A model generated the notes under the pieces. The model did no database searches and was not told the DNA's origin. It worked only from the letters and a program-made list of their open reading frames with translations. Shown here one piece after another: positions 26,210 to 34,315 of a stretch of DNA of 64,000 nt. Origin of the DNA: Cupriavidus basilensis (GTDB lineage Bacteria > Pseudomonadota > Gammaproteobacteria > Burkholderiales > Burkholderiaceae); contig NZ_CP062804.1 of assembly GCF_008801925.2 (NCBI RefSeq), forward strand, positions 744,001-808,000, given 5' to 3'. Each line of letters starts with the position of its first letter. Position 1 is the first letter of the stretch. The position numbers and the translations under genes were made by a program.

Positions 26210-27927
26210 TGTCGCCCCGGACGGCAAACCGCCGCGGCCAGCAGCGCGAGGCCCTGTGCGCGGCGGTGGTGCGCGCGCTCACGGGCGACCGCGCGCTGCA
26301 TTATCGTGACGGCCGCTTGTGCCGCGACCTGCGGCCGCTGCCGCTGCATGCGCCGCACCTGCGCGCCGACCCGCAGGTGGACGACTTTGCCTGCCTGCGC
26401 GGCGCGGCGGATGGGGCGGCACTACGGCTCGCGCAGTCGGACGCGGATCTGCACAAGCAGTTGTGCCCGGCGGATCCGGTGGAACGGCTGGTGTTCGAAC
26501 TGCTGGAACAACTGCGCTGCGAGTCGCAGCTGCCAGCCGGCATGCCGGGTGTCGCGCAGAACCTGCGCCACCGCTTTGCGGCCTGGTCCCGCGCGTTCCA
26601 TCGCAGCGGCCTGGCCGAGAGCCACCTTGGCATCCTGCTGTACACCGTGGCGCAGATCGCGTGGTCGCGCCTGTCGGGCTGGCCGGTGCTGGAAGACACC
26701 GAAGACCTGATCGAAGCCACACGCGCGGCCATCGTCCCGGTGCTAGGCGCGCCGCTGGCGGGCTTGCGCCGGCACCGCGCCGAGCAGGGCGCGTTTGCGA
26801 TCCATGCCCTCGAACTGGCGCGGCTGGTGGGCGAGATGCTGCGCGCCACCCGCGCGCACGGGATGCAAGCCGATGAGCAAGAGGCCGAAGACAACGAAGC
26901 CGTGCGCGTGGCGTTCTCACTGGCGCTCGGGGGCGAGGACGACGAACTCGAAGCCATGGCCATGGCCGCCACCGGCAACAGCCGCGTGCTGCACGCGTGC
27001 GGCCAAGGCTACCGCGCCTACACCACGCGCTATGACCGGGAGATCGCCCCCGGCACGCTGGTGCGCAAGGATCTGCTGGCGGAGTACCGCGAACGCCTCG
27101 ACCGGCGCATCGCCGAACAAGGCATCAACGTGGCAAGGCTGGCGCGCGCGCTGACGGCATCGCTTGCCGTGCCGCAGCGCGATGGCTGGTCCTTTGGCGA
27201 GGAAGACGGCCGCATCGACGGCCGGCGCCTCGCGCAGCTGGTCACCTCGCCGGCGGAGCGCCGTCTGTTCCGGCGGGAGCGGCACCGGCTGCAGGCGGAC
27301 TGCGCGGTGAGCTTTCTGATCGATTGCTCGGGCTCGATGAAGGCGCATATCGAGCCGGTCGCCATGATGGTCGACATTCTCACGCGTGCGCTTGACCAGG
27401 CCGGCGTGGCCAGCGAGGTGCTGGGATTTACCACCGGCGCGTGGAATGGCGGCCGCGCCCGGCTCGACTGGCTGGCCCGCGGCCGGCCCGCGCATCCCGG
27501 GCGGCTGAATGAAGCCTGCCACATGGTGTTCAAGGACGCCGCCACAAGCTGGCGGCGTGCGCGCGCCAGCATCGCCGCGCTATTCAAGGCCGACCTGTTC
27601 CGCGAAGGCGTGGACGGCGAGGCAGTCGACTGGGCGTGCGCGCGGCTGCTTGCGCGCGCCGAGACCCGCCGCATCCTGGTCGTGGTATCCGACGGCAGCC
27701 CGATGGACAGCGCCACGGGGCAAGCCAACGATGCGTTCTACCTGGACAACCACCTGAAGGAAGTGGTGGCGCGCCACGAAACGCTGCGCGACGTTGAGGT
27801 GCTGGGGCTGGGCGTGGGGCTGGACCTCAGCCCGTACTACCGCCGCAGCCTGGCGCTGGACTTGTCGGTGCCGATGGATATACCGGTGTTTGGGGAGATG
27901 GTGCGGTGGATCGGGGCTCGGCGGTGA
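26209..27927 (+). CDS. CobT-like protein with VWA domain
   Basis: The 572-residue protein overlaps the CobS-like stop (TGATG), so the pair is translationally coupled. The C-terminal von Willebrand A domain starts near residue 364 with a MIDAS motif FLIDCSGSMKAH (Asp372). The helical N-terminal part and the acidic stretch EQEAEDNEAV (about 223-232) match CobT; this acidic insert is shorter than I would expect for CobT of cobalamin producers. As with CbbQ/CbbO and NorQ/NorD, such pairs remodel or load metal-dependent enzymes. The client here is unknown. Confidence 0.8.
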   Translation: MSPRTANRRGQQREALCAAVVRALTGDRALHYRDGRLCRDLRPLPLHAPHLRADPQVDDFACLRGAADGAALRLAQSDADLHKQLCPADPVERLVFELLEQLRCESQLPAGMPGVAQNLRHRFAAWSRAFHRSGLAESHLGILLYTVAQIAWSRLSGWPVLEDTEDLIEATRAAIVPVLGAPLAGLRRHRAEQGAFAIHALELARLVGEMLRATRAHGMQADEQEAEDNEAVRVAFSLALGGEDDELEAMAMAATGNSRVLHACGQGYRAYTTRYDREIAPGTLVRKDLLAEYRERLDRRIAEQGINVARLARALTASLAVPQRDGWSFGEEDGRIDGRRLAQLVTSPAERRLFRRERHRLQADCAVSFLIDCSGSMKAHIEPVAMMVDILTRALDQAGVASEVLGFTTGAWNGGRARLDWLARGRPAHPGRLNEACHMVFKDAATSWRRARASIAALFKADLFREGVDGEAVDWACARLLARAETRRILVVVSDGSPMDSATGQANDAFYLDNHLKEVVARHETLRDVEVLGLGVGLDLSPYYRRSLALDLSVPMDIPVFGEMVRWIGARR

Positions 27928-27964
27928 GGGGCCTGCCGACCGCCGCGCCGCCCCGCGCTTCCCC

Positions 27965-28966
27965 TTAGCCGAGCCAGCCCTTGATGGTTGCCGCCATGAC
28001 GTTGGCCGAAATGCCGTAGCGATCGTGCAGCGTAGGCAGCGCGCCAGCATCGAGGAAAGCATCCGGCAGGCCAACCTGCCGGAACGGCGCGCTGACGCCC
28101 GCGCGCATCAACGCTGCCGCCACGCCTTCGCCAAGACCGCCGATCACCGTGTGGTTCTCGGCGACGACGACGAGCCGTCCGGAGCGCCTTGCCTCGCGCA
28201 CGATGGTCTCGGTGTCCAGGGGCTTGATCGTCGGCACGTGCAGCACGGCGGTGCCGATGCGATCGGCCTCCAGCGCCTTGGCCACTTCGAGCGCGCGCAT
28301 GGTCATGATGCCGGACGAGATCACGATTACCTCTGCGCCGTCGCGCAGCAGCTTTGCCTTGCCAAGCTCAAAGCGATAGTCATACTCATCCAGCACCACG
28401 GGCACGTTGCCGCGCAGCAGCCGTGCATAGACCGGGCCGCGATGGGCCGCGATGGCCGGCACCATCTGCTCGATGTCCAGCGCGTCGCATGGATCGATGA
28501 CGGTCATGTTCGGCATCGCGCGCATCAACGCCAGGTCCTCGGCGGCCTGATGGCTCGGGCCGTAGCCTGTCGTCAGGCCGGGCAGCGCGCACACGATCTT
28601 CACATCCAGGTTGTCTTCGGCGATGGCCTGGTGCATGAAGTCATAGGCGCGGCGCGTGGCAAAGACCGCGTACGTGGTGACAAAGGGTTGCGCCCCCTCG
28701 TGCGCCAGGCCGGCGGCTGCGCCCATCAGCAACTGCTCGGCCATGCCCATCTGGTAGTAGCGCTCGGGGAACGCCTTGGCAAACAGATGCAGGTCGGTGT
28801 ACTTGCCCAGGTCCGCCGTCATGCCGATCACGTCGGGCTTGTTGCGGGCCAGTTCCACCAGCGCCTGTCCGAACGGGGCAGGGCGCGTCGCCTGGCCTTC
28901 TCCGGCAATCGAGGCGATCATCGCCGACGTCTTCAGTCTCGGCTTGGTCAAGGTTGCGTGGCTCAT
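27965..28966 (-). CDS. Transketolase, C-terminal subunit
   Basis: The 333-residue protein corresponds to the pyrimidine-binding plus C-terminal domains of transketolase: MTADLGKYTDLHLFAKAFPE, YQMGMAEQLLMGAAAGLAHE, and ALPGLTTGYGPSHQAAEDLA. It starts within the stop codon of the N-terminal subunit gene (ATGA, 28963-28966), with GGGAG upstream of ATG 28966. Split transketolases of this sort act on specialised sugars or sugar acids, including the SqwGH enzymes of the sulfoquinovose transketolase pathway that form sulfoacetaldehyde. The substrate here is unknown. Confidence 0.85.
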   Translation of the reverse strand: MSHATLTKPRLKTSAMIASIAGEGQATRPAPFGQALVELARNKPDVIGMTADLGKYTDLHLFAKAFPERYYQMGMAEQLLMGAAAGLAHEGAQPFVTTYAVFATRRAYDFMHQAIAEDNLDVKIVCALPGLTTGYGPSHQAAEDLALMRAMPNMTVIDPCDALDIEQMVPAIAAHRGPVYARLLRGNVPVVLDEYDYRFELGKAKLLRDGAEVIVISSGIMTMRALEVAKALEADRIGTAVLHVPTIKPLDTETIVREARRSGRLVVVAENHTVIGGLGEGVAAALMRAGVSAPFRQVGLPDAFLDAGALPTLHDRYGISANVMAATIKGWLG

Positions 28967-29808
28967 GCTTGTCTCCCGGCTTCCAGTGCTTCCAGCGCGA
29001 GCTGCCACTCGTGGGCGTCGACGCGGATAAAGTGGTTCTTCTCGCGTTGTTCCAGGAAGGGAACGCCGCAACCCATGCGCGTATCGCAAACAATGATGCG
29101 GGGCTGCGCGCCCGGATGCGACCGCGCCGCATCGAACGCCGCCGCCACCGCCGCGATATCGTTGCCATCCACGCGCTGCGTGAACCAGCCGAACGCCTCC
29201 AGCTTTTCCACCAGCGGCTCGAACGCCATGATCTGCGTCGATGGCCCGTCGGCCTGCTGGTTGTTGACGTCGACAATCGCGATCAGGTTGTCCAGCTTCC
29301 AGTGGCTGGCCGACATGATCCCTTCCCAGATCGCACCTTCATCCAGTTCGCCATCGGAAAACAGCGTATAGACAAAGGCATCGGAGCCCTTGCGCTTGAG
29401 GCCCAGGCAGCGGCCAACGGCAATCGTCAGGCCTTGTCCCAGCGAGCCGCCGGACATCTCCATGCCAGGTGTGTAACTTGCCATGCCTGACATCGGCAGG
29501 CGGCTATCGTCGCTGCCATACGTCTCCAGCTCGTCCGCAGGCAGGATGCCTGCTTCGAACAACGCGGCATACAAGGCAATGGCGTAGTGCCCGTTGGACA
29601 GGAGGAAGCGATCTCGTCCCTCCCACTCGGGATCTTCCGGACGGTACTTCATGGCGCCGAAGTACGCGACGGCCAGGACGTCGGCAATGTCGAGTGCTTG
29701 CCCGATATAGCCCTGGCCCTGCACTTCGCCCATCAACAGGGCATTCCTGCGGATGCGATAGGCGCGCTCTGCCAATGGCACGGGCGCTGCGGATGCGGAT
29801 GAATGCAT
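28963..29808 (-). CDS. Transketolase, N-terminal subunit
   Basis: The 281-residue protein contains the ThDP-diphosphate binding domain: GHYAIALYAAL, GSLGQGLTIAVGRCLGLK, and FSDGELDEGAIWEGIMSASH followed by IAIVDVNNQQADGP. It functions only with the adjacent C-terminal subunit. The open frame continues far upstream through the MFS gene in another frame; the ATG at 29808, preceded by GGAG, is the true start. The unit order is SDR - MFS - this gene - C-terminal subunit. Confidence 0.87.
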   Translation of the reverse strand: MHSSASAAPVPLAERAYRIRRNALLMGEVQGQGYIGQALDIADVLAVAYFGAMKYRPEDPEWEGRDRFLLSNGHYAIALYAALFEAGILPADELETYGSDDSRLPMSGMASYTPGMEMSGGSLGQGLTIAVGRCLGLKRKGSDAFVYTLFSDGELDEGAIWEGIMSASHWKLDNLIAIVDVNNQQADGPSTQIMAFEPLVEKLEAFGWFTQRVDGNDIAAVAAAFDAARSHPGAQPRIIVCDTRMGCGVPFLEQREKNHFIRVDAHEWQLALEALEAGRQA

Positions 29809-29852
29809 GTTCGTCTCCTGCGTGTATCTGATGGTCAAGGGAATGGGAAATC

Positions 29853-31178
29853 TCAGCGGTTGACTGCCTTCGCCGGGACAAGGAAGACAAGTAATGCGCC
29901 GAGCACGATGGCAACCGAGATGAAGATCAGGCCGGCCGTCGATTTCCCGGTCAGATCGTTGAGCCAGCCGACGATGGCCGGGGAAAAAAACCCTGCGAGG
30001 TTGGCAACGCAGTTGACGGCGGCGATTCCGGCCGCTGCCGACATGCCACCCAGCAAAGCGGTGGGCAAAGCCCAGAACTGCGACGACGACGTCAGGATGC
30101 CCGCCGCCGCGATGCTCAGGCAGATGATCGAGGCGCCGACGCCACCAAGCAGAGGGAGCGTGGCAAAGCCCGCCGCCGCTACCAGCATCGGGATCGCCAG
30201 GTGCAGGCGCCGCTCGCGGTGGTGGTCCGCGCTCATGCCGACCAGCGGCAACGCAACGATTGCGCAAAGATACGGCAGGGCGGTGAGGATGCCCACCCAC
30301 AAAGGATCGGCGACACCAGCCTTCCTGACGATGGTCGGCAACCAGAACGTCAGGCCATACTGTCCGAGCACGACGCAGAAGTAGATGGCCGCCATCAGCC
30401 AGAGCCGGCGATCGGCGATGAACGCGCGAATCGACACGTGCGAGACCTTCCGGGCGTTGTCGCCGGCGACGTTGCGCGCAAGCAGCGCTTTCTCCGCGTC
30501 GGTGAGCCACTTCGCGCTCTGGATGCCGTTGTCCAGGTAGAGCAGGATGGCGATGCCGAGAATGAGCGAGGGCAGCGCCTCCAGCATGAACAGCCACTTC
30601 CACCCGGCCAGGTCCAGCGCGCCGTGGAACGCGTGCATGATGTAGCCGGAAAGCGGCCCGCCCACGATGCCCGCCAACGGAATCGCCATGAAGAACATCG
30701 ATAGCGCCTTGGCCCGTCGTTCCGATGGGAACCAGTAGGTCATGTAGAGGATGACACCCGGCGCAAATCCGGCCTCCGCCACGCCGAGCAGGAAACGCAG
30801 CACGTAAAAGGAGGTGGGGCTGCTCACAAACGCGAAGCTCGCCGAGATGATGGCCCACGTCAGCATGATGCGCGCGAGCCAGTTGCGCGCCCCCACCTTG
30901 TGCAGGATCATGTTGCTGGGCACTTCGAAGAGGAAATAGCCAAGAAAGAAGATGCCGGCGCCAAGGCCATAGATCGTTTCGCTGAAGCGCAGGTCATTGA
31001 GCATCTGCAGCTTGGCGAATCCCACGTTGACCCGGTCCAGGTAGGCGCCGAGATAGCACAGCATCAGGAACGGGATCAGGCGCCGCACCACTTTTGCGTA
31101 GGTCCTGGACTCAAAGCTGGCCGCATCCGCGTGCGCCATCACATCGCCCGCAACGGGCGAAGCGTATTTGGTTTTCAT
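29853..31178 (-). CDS. MFS transporter, anion:cation symporter (ACS) type
   Basis: The 441-residue, 12-helix protein is of the ACS family, which takes up organic anions such as tartrate, phthalate, sugar acids and hexuronates. Signatures are LGAYLDRVNVGFAKLQMLND in helix 1 and EAGFAPGVILYMTYWFPSER in helix 4. The ATG at 31178 has GCAGGAG upstream. Co-transcription with an SDR and a split transketolase indicates uptake of a polyhydroxy acid or a sulfonated sugar. Confidence 0.88.
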   Translation of the reverse strand: MKTKYASPVAGDVMAHADAASFESRTYAKVVRRLIPFLMLCYLGAYLDRVNVGFAKLQMLNDLRFSETIYGLGAGIFFLGYFLFEVPSNMILHKVGARNWLARIMLTWAIISASFAFVSSPTSFYVLRFLLGVAEAGFAPGVILYMTYWFPSERRAKALSMFFMAIPLAGIVGGPLSGYIMHAFHGALDLAGWKWLFMLEALPSLILGIAILLYLDNGIQSAKWLTDAEKALLARNVAGDNARKVSHVSIRAFIADRRLWLMAAIYFCVVLGQYGLTFWLPTIVRKAGVADPLWVGILTALPYLCAIVALPLVGMSADHHRERRLHLAIPMLVAAAGFATLPLLGGVGASIICLSIAAAGILTSSSQFWALPTALLGGMSAAAGIAAVNCVANLAGFFSPAIVGWLNDLTGKSTAGLIFISVAIVLGALLVFLVPAKAVNR

Positions 31179-31261
31179 GTTGTCTCCTGCCATGCGCCCC
31201 GGGTTCGCCCGGGTGCGCGGATTGTTCCGCCAGCTGAAGAGAAGGCGGTCGTCGGGGACGA

Positions 31262-32011
31262 TCAGTGAATCAGCATCCCGCCATTGACGTCGAGCGTGAT
31301 GCCCGTCAGGTAAGCGGACAGGTCGCTGATCAGGAACAGGCAAGCATTGGCCACGTCGGCGGCGTCACCCAGGCGGCCCAGCGGAATTCCCTTGATGATG
31401 TCGGCCCGCATTTCCACGGTGAGCTTGTCGCCGGTGATGTCTGTCTGGATCAGGCCGGGCGTGATCGAGTTGACGCGGATGTTGTCGCCACCGAATTCGC
31501 GGGCCATGGCACGTGCAAGGCCAAGCACGCCCGCCTTGGCCGCGCTGTAGTGCGGCCCCCCGAAAATGCCGCCGCCACGTTGCGCGGAGACCGACGACAT
31601 GCAAACGATGCTGCCGCGCTTTTGCTCTTTCATCTGCGGGAGGACGGCCTGCGACATGTAGAGCGTGCCGCGCAGGTTCACATCGACCACGGCGTCGAAA
31701 TTGGCGGGCTGGATATCCAGCGTCCGTACCGGCTGCGTAATCCCCGCGTTATTGACCAGTCCATCGATCCGGCCGTATTTTTCCAGGGTGGCGCGCGCCG
31801 CCAGTTGGCAGGCCTCGCGGTCGGTCACATCGCAGGCGAGGCCGAGATGCCCTGCGCCCAGTTCCAGCGCTGCGCGCTGTGCGTCGGCCTGCTGCAGGTC
31901 CAGCACCACCACCTTGGCGCCCTGTGCGGCAAGGGCGCTTGCCGTTGCCCTGCCGATGCCGCGGGGGGAGGCGGCGCCGGTTACGATCACAACTTTGTTC
32001 TCGAGCATCAT
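31262..32011 (-). CDS. SDR-family NAD(P)-dependent oxidoreductase
   Basis: The 249-residue classical short-chain dehydrogenase has the cofactor motif VTGAASPRGIGRAT, the LVNNAGITQ motif, a Ser in CMSSVSAQRG and the YSAAKAG catalytic YxxxK. Members of this group oxidise or reduce sugar and polyol hydroxyls (FabG-like annotation is common). AGGAG lies six bases before the first of two consecutive ATG codons. It is the first gene of the SDR-MFS-transketolase unit. Confidence 0.9.
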   Translation of the reverse strand: MMLENKVVIVTGAASPRGIGRATASALAAQGAKVVVLDLQQADAQRAALELGAGHLGLACDVTDREACQLAARATLEKYGRIDGLVNNAGITQPVRTLDIQPANFDAVVDVNLRGTLYMSQAVLPQMKEQKRGSIVCMSSVSAQRGGGIFGGPHYSAAKAGVLGLARAMAREFGGDNIRVNSITPGLIQTDITGDKLTVEMRADIIKGIPLGRLGDAADVANACLFLISDLSAYLTGITLDVNGGMLIH

Positions 32012-32082
32012 TTTCGTCTCCTGGTTGTTGAAATGATGATTCGAGTGTCGTGCCTCGGGCAGTGCCGATCAATGCAGTCCAT

Positions 32083-32098
32083 CTCAGCTATTGCTGAG
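32083..32098. promoter_or_regulatory. Candidate LysR operator upstream of the SDR gene
   Basis: CTCAGC-TATT-GCTGAG is a perfect 6-base inverted repeat 72 bases before the SDR start, followed by a related half-site (TTTCAGTTGAG). Position and symmetry fit an LTTR activation site for the LysR protein encoded just upstream. Confidence 0.5.
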
Positions 32099-32138
32099 AA
32101 ATTTTCAGTTGAGGGATTGGATTCCGGGAGACGAGGGT

Positions 32139-32155
32139 ATTGTGCGTTGCACAAT
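32139..32155. promoter_or_regulatory. Perfect ATTGTGC/GCACAAT dyad
   Basis: ATTGTGC-GTT-GCACAAT is a perfect 7-base inverted repeat with a 3-base centre, in the 179-base gap between the LysR stop and the SDR start. It could be a second regulator site or a weak terminator; no T-run follows. Confidence 0.45.
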
Positions 32156-32190
32156 CACGGAGCCTGCCGACTGCCGGTGATGCGGCTGGG

Positions 32191-33072
32191 CTACTTCAAT
32201 TCCCGGTCGATCCAGTCGAGAAAGCGCTGTACCCGGGGCAGATCCGCATTCTGCGATGGGCAGACGATGTGATGGCCCCCCACCTCAACGGCATACGTCT
32301 GGTCAAAGACCGGCACCAGCGTTCCCTTGCCGATATGGACCGACGCGAGCAGCATGCTTTCCAGCGCCACGCCGATGCCCAGTGCCGCGGTCTCCAGCGA
32401 CATGTAAGAGCGGTCAAAGGAAAAGTCGAACGCCTGGTGCTCGCCGCCGGACACGCCAAACCTGGCAAACCATTGCTGCCATTGGACAAGCGGTGTCTCT
32501 GAGAAGACCAGGCGCTGGCCCAGCAGGTCAGCCGGCGTGCGTATGGGGTGTTTGGCAAGATACTCGGGGGAGGCCAGGGGCGCGATGAACTCGTTGCGCA
32601 ATGTCTTGACCTGCAAGTCGCGCCAGTGCGCATAGCCGTAGCGGATATCGACGTCGTAGTAGCCGCTTGTGAAGGAGACATCCTCGTGGGAGCAGGCGAT
32701 ATTCAACTGGATGTCGCCGTTGTCGGCCTGGAAGGACTTCAATCGCGGCAGCAGCCACATCAAGCCGAAGCTTGGGCTCGAATGCACCCTGAGTATGTCG
32801 ACTTGCGCCTGGCTCGATGCGCGCTCGGTGGCGCGGTTCAGTTCCGCAAGCGATCCCGTGACGTCGCGCAGGTATTGCTCTCCGACCGGCGTCAGCGTCA
32901 GCCCTCGCCCCTGCCGGAAGAATAGCGGCTGGCCGATGATGGTCTCGAGGTTGGCAATCTGATGGCTCACCGCCGACGCGGTCAGGCCCAGTTCCTCGGA
33001 TGCCCGGCTAACGCTCTTCGTTCTCGCGACGCTCTCGAACGCGATGATCGACTTCAGCGGCGGAATGCGCAT
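32191..33072 (-). CDS. LysR-family regulator, GcvA-like
   Basis: The 293-residue LTTR has the GcvA-type N-terminus MRIPPLKSIIAFESVARTKS followed by SRASEELGLTASAVSHQIAN. Its effector domain contains GLMWLLPRLKSFQADNGDIQL and a long VDIRYGYAHW segment. It lies directly upstream of, and in the same direction as, the SDR-MFS-transketolase unit and is its likely regulator. Confidence 0.9.
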   Translation of the reverse strand: MRIPPLKSIIAFESVARTKSVSRASEELGLTASAVSHQIANLETIIGQPLFFRQGRGLTLTPVGEQYLRDVTGSLAELNRATERASSQAQVDILRVHSSPSFGLMWLLPRLKSFQADNGDIQLNIACSHEDVSFTSGYYDVDIRYGYAHWRDLQVKTLRNEFIAPLASPEYLAKHPIRTPADLLGQRLVFSETPLVQWQQWFARFGVSGGEHQAFDFSFDRSYMSLETAALGIGVALESMLLASVHIGKGTLVPVFDQTYAVEVGGHHIVCPSQNADLPRVQRFLDWIDRELK

Positions 33073-33275
33073 GTTCGGCTCTCGGGCAATGGCAGCAATA
33101 CGAATGGGCGGGCGTGGCAGGCGGTGAAGTACCGAAGCGGGTGTGGTGTCATCTGCGCTGTCCCGACCGGCAAGCGGGTGCCGATGCTGGTATCGATGAC
33201 GTAGTGTAAGCGGGGCCCAATTCCAGCGTCAATTTGGCAGCCGGCACCCGGAGGGGCGGTTCAGAGCCGGTGGCC

Positions 33276-33313
33276 ATGCGAGGGCGATGCGAGGGCGATG
33301 CGAGGGCGATGCG
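33276..33313. repeat. 11-base tandem repeat
   Basis: ATGCGAGGGCG occurs three times plus a partial fourth unit, just beyond the tRNA terminator. It looks like simple slippage expansion. Confidence 0.8.
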
Positions 33314-33325
33314 CCAGGCAAAACG

Positions 33326-33362
33326 CAAAAACGGCTTAGAGATCAAAGTTCTCTAAGCCGTT
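33326..33362 (-). terminator. Rho-independent terminator of tRNA-Arg
   Basis: A perfect 12-base stem (AACGGCTTAGAG / CTCTAAGCCGTT) with a 9-base loop is followed on the minus strand by a T-run, about 20 bases downstream of the tRNA 3' end. Confidence 0.85.
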
Positions 33363-33382
33363 GGTTTGCTACGCGTGTCAGG

Positions 33383-33459
33383 TGGTGCGGCTGGCAGGAT
33401 TCGAACCCACGACCCCTTGGTTCGTAGCCAAGTACTCTATCCAACTGAGCTACAGCCGC
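33383..33459 (-). tRNA. tRNA-Arg (anticodon ACG)
   Basis: On the minus strand the 77 bases fold as a standard cloverleaf. The acceptor stem GCGGCTG pairs with CAGCCGC, the D-arm contains TAGCTCAGTTGGATAGAG, and the anticodon stem-loop is CTTGG-CTACGAA-CCAAG with anticodon ACG. The T-arm contains GGTTCGAATCC, with discriminator A and encoded CCA. ACG is normally edited to ICG by TadA and reads CGU, CGC and CGA. tRNA genes are common integration sites, but no att repeat was seen here. Confidence 0.95.
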
Positions 33460-33544
33460 ACGCGAGGGCAGGACTATATCGCACCTGGCGAAAAATACAA
33501 GGGGGTACGCAGATAAAAGTGGGGGGCGGTCCCTGATTGGCGGG

Positions 33545-34315
33545 CTAAGTCACCAGATCAACCAGCCCCGGCAACATCAAATATCCCCCCATCACCACCA
33601 GCACCCCAAACGCAATCCGCCGCGTTGCCACCGCCGAGAGCGGTGGCGGAAAACGCCGGGCCGCCATCGTGGTCAATGCCACAACCGGCACGGCAAGCGC
33701 TGCCTGCATCCAGATCTCGGCGCTGAGTTGTCCCTGCCACGCACTGAACAAGGTGCGTGTCACGGAGGTCGCGGTGAACACAAGAATCAGTGCGCAGCGG
33801 ATCTCCACCAGCGACAGCGGCTGGCGATAGAACTGGAAGATCAGCGGCGGCCCGGACACGCCAAACATGCCGCTGAGCAAGCCGCCAAGGATGCCGCTGA
33901 CAAAGAAGCTGCGGTTGCCCGAGCGCCGTGGCAGCGGCGCAGGGCGCAGCGCGGCGCTAACGCCGCCGTACAGCACCACCGCGCCCAGCAGCCATTGCAG
34001 GATGCCGGCGGCGGCGCTGCTCAGGTAGTCGAGGATCAGTACGCCGACCACCACGGAGGGCAGGATGCCGAGCGTGGCCGCGCCCACCGCGCGCCAGTCG
34101 ATGTGATGCAGCTTGCCGGGCAGCGCCACGGCGCTGTTGGCCAGCGTCACCAGGCTCACCAGCGTGGCAACGGTCGCCACCGGTGCGAGGTCCAGCCCGC
34201 TGGTCGCGCCCATCACGATCATGCCCAGGCCAAAGCCGGTCACCGTCTGGAAGTAGCTTGCCGCGCCCATCAGCGCGAGCAGCGGCAACAAGTGTTCCGC
34301 GCTCATGGCTGGCAT
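33545..34315 (-). CDS. tauE: TauE/SafE-type (TSUP) sulfite/anion exporter
   Basis: The 256-residue membrane protein has about 8 helices and the TSUP family pattern: ASYFQTVTGFGLGMIVMG near the N-terminus and GILGGLLSGMFGVSGPPLIF in the second half. TSUP proteins next to xsc-pta export the sulfite or sulfate formed from sulfonates. The start is either ATG 34315 (overlapping the pta end by 13 bases) or ATG 34306 (ATGA overlap with the pta stop). Either way it is translationally coupled to pta, closing the unit xsc2-pta-tauE. The name TauZ is used for a different exporter family. Confidence 0.85.
   Translation of the reverse strand: MPAMSAEHLLPLLALMGAASYFQTVTGFGLGMIVMGATSGLDLAPVATVATLVSLVTLANSAVALPGKLHHIDWRAVGAATLGILPSVVVGVLILDYLSSAAAGILQWLLGAVVLYGGVSAALRPAPLPRRSGNRSFFVSGILGGLLSGMFGVSGPPLIFQFYRQPLSLVEIRCALILVFTATSVTRTLFSAWQGQLSAEIWMQAALAVPVVALTTMAARRFPPPLSAVATRRIAFGVLVVMGGYLMLPGLVDLVT

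Noticed and set aside
25232..27927. Assignment as cobalamin biosynthesis genes cobS and cobT
   Set aside because: No cobN or other corrin gene is in the window and the neighbours are sulfonate genes, so the homology is stated without giving the gene symbols.
33383..33459. Integrated element at the tRNA-Arg gene
   Set aside because: No integrase, no second copy of the tRNA 3' end and no att-like direct repeat were found in the window.
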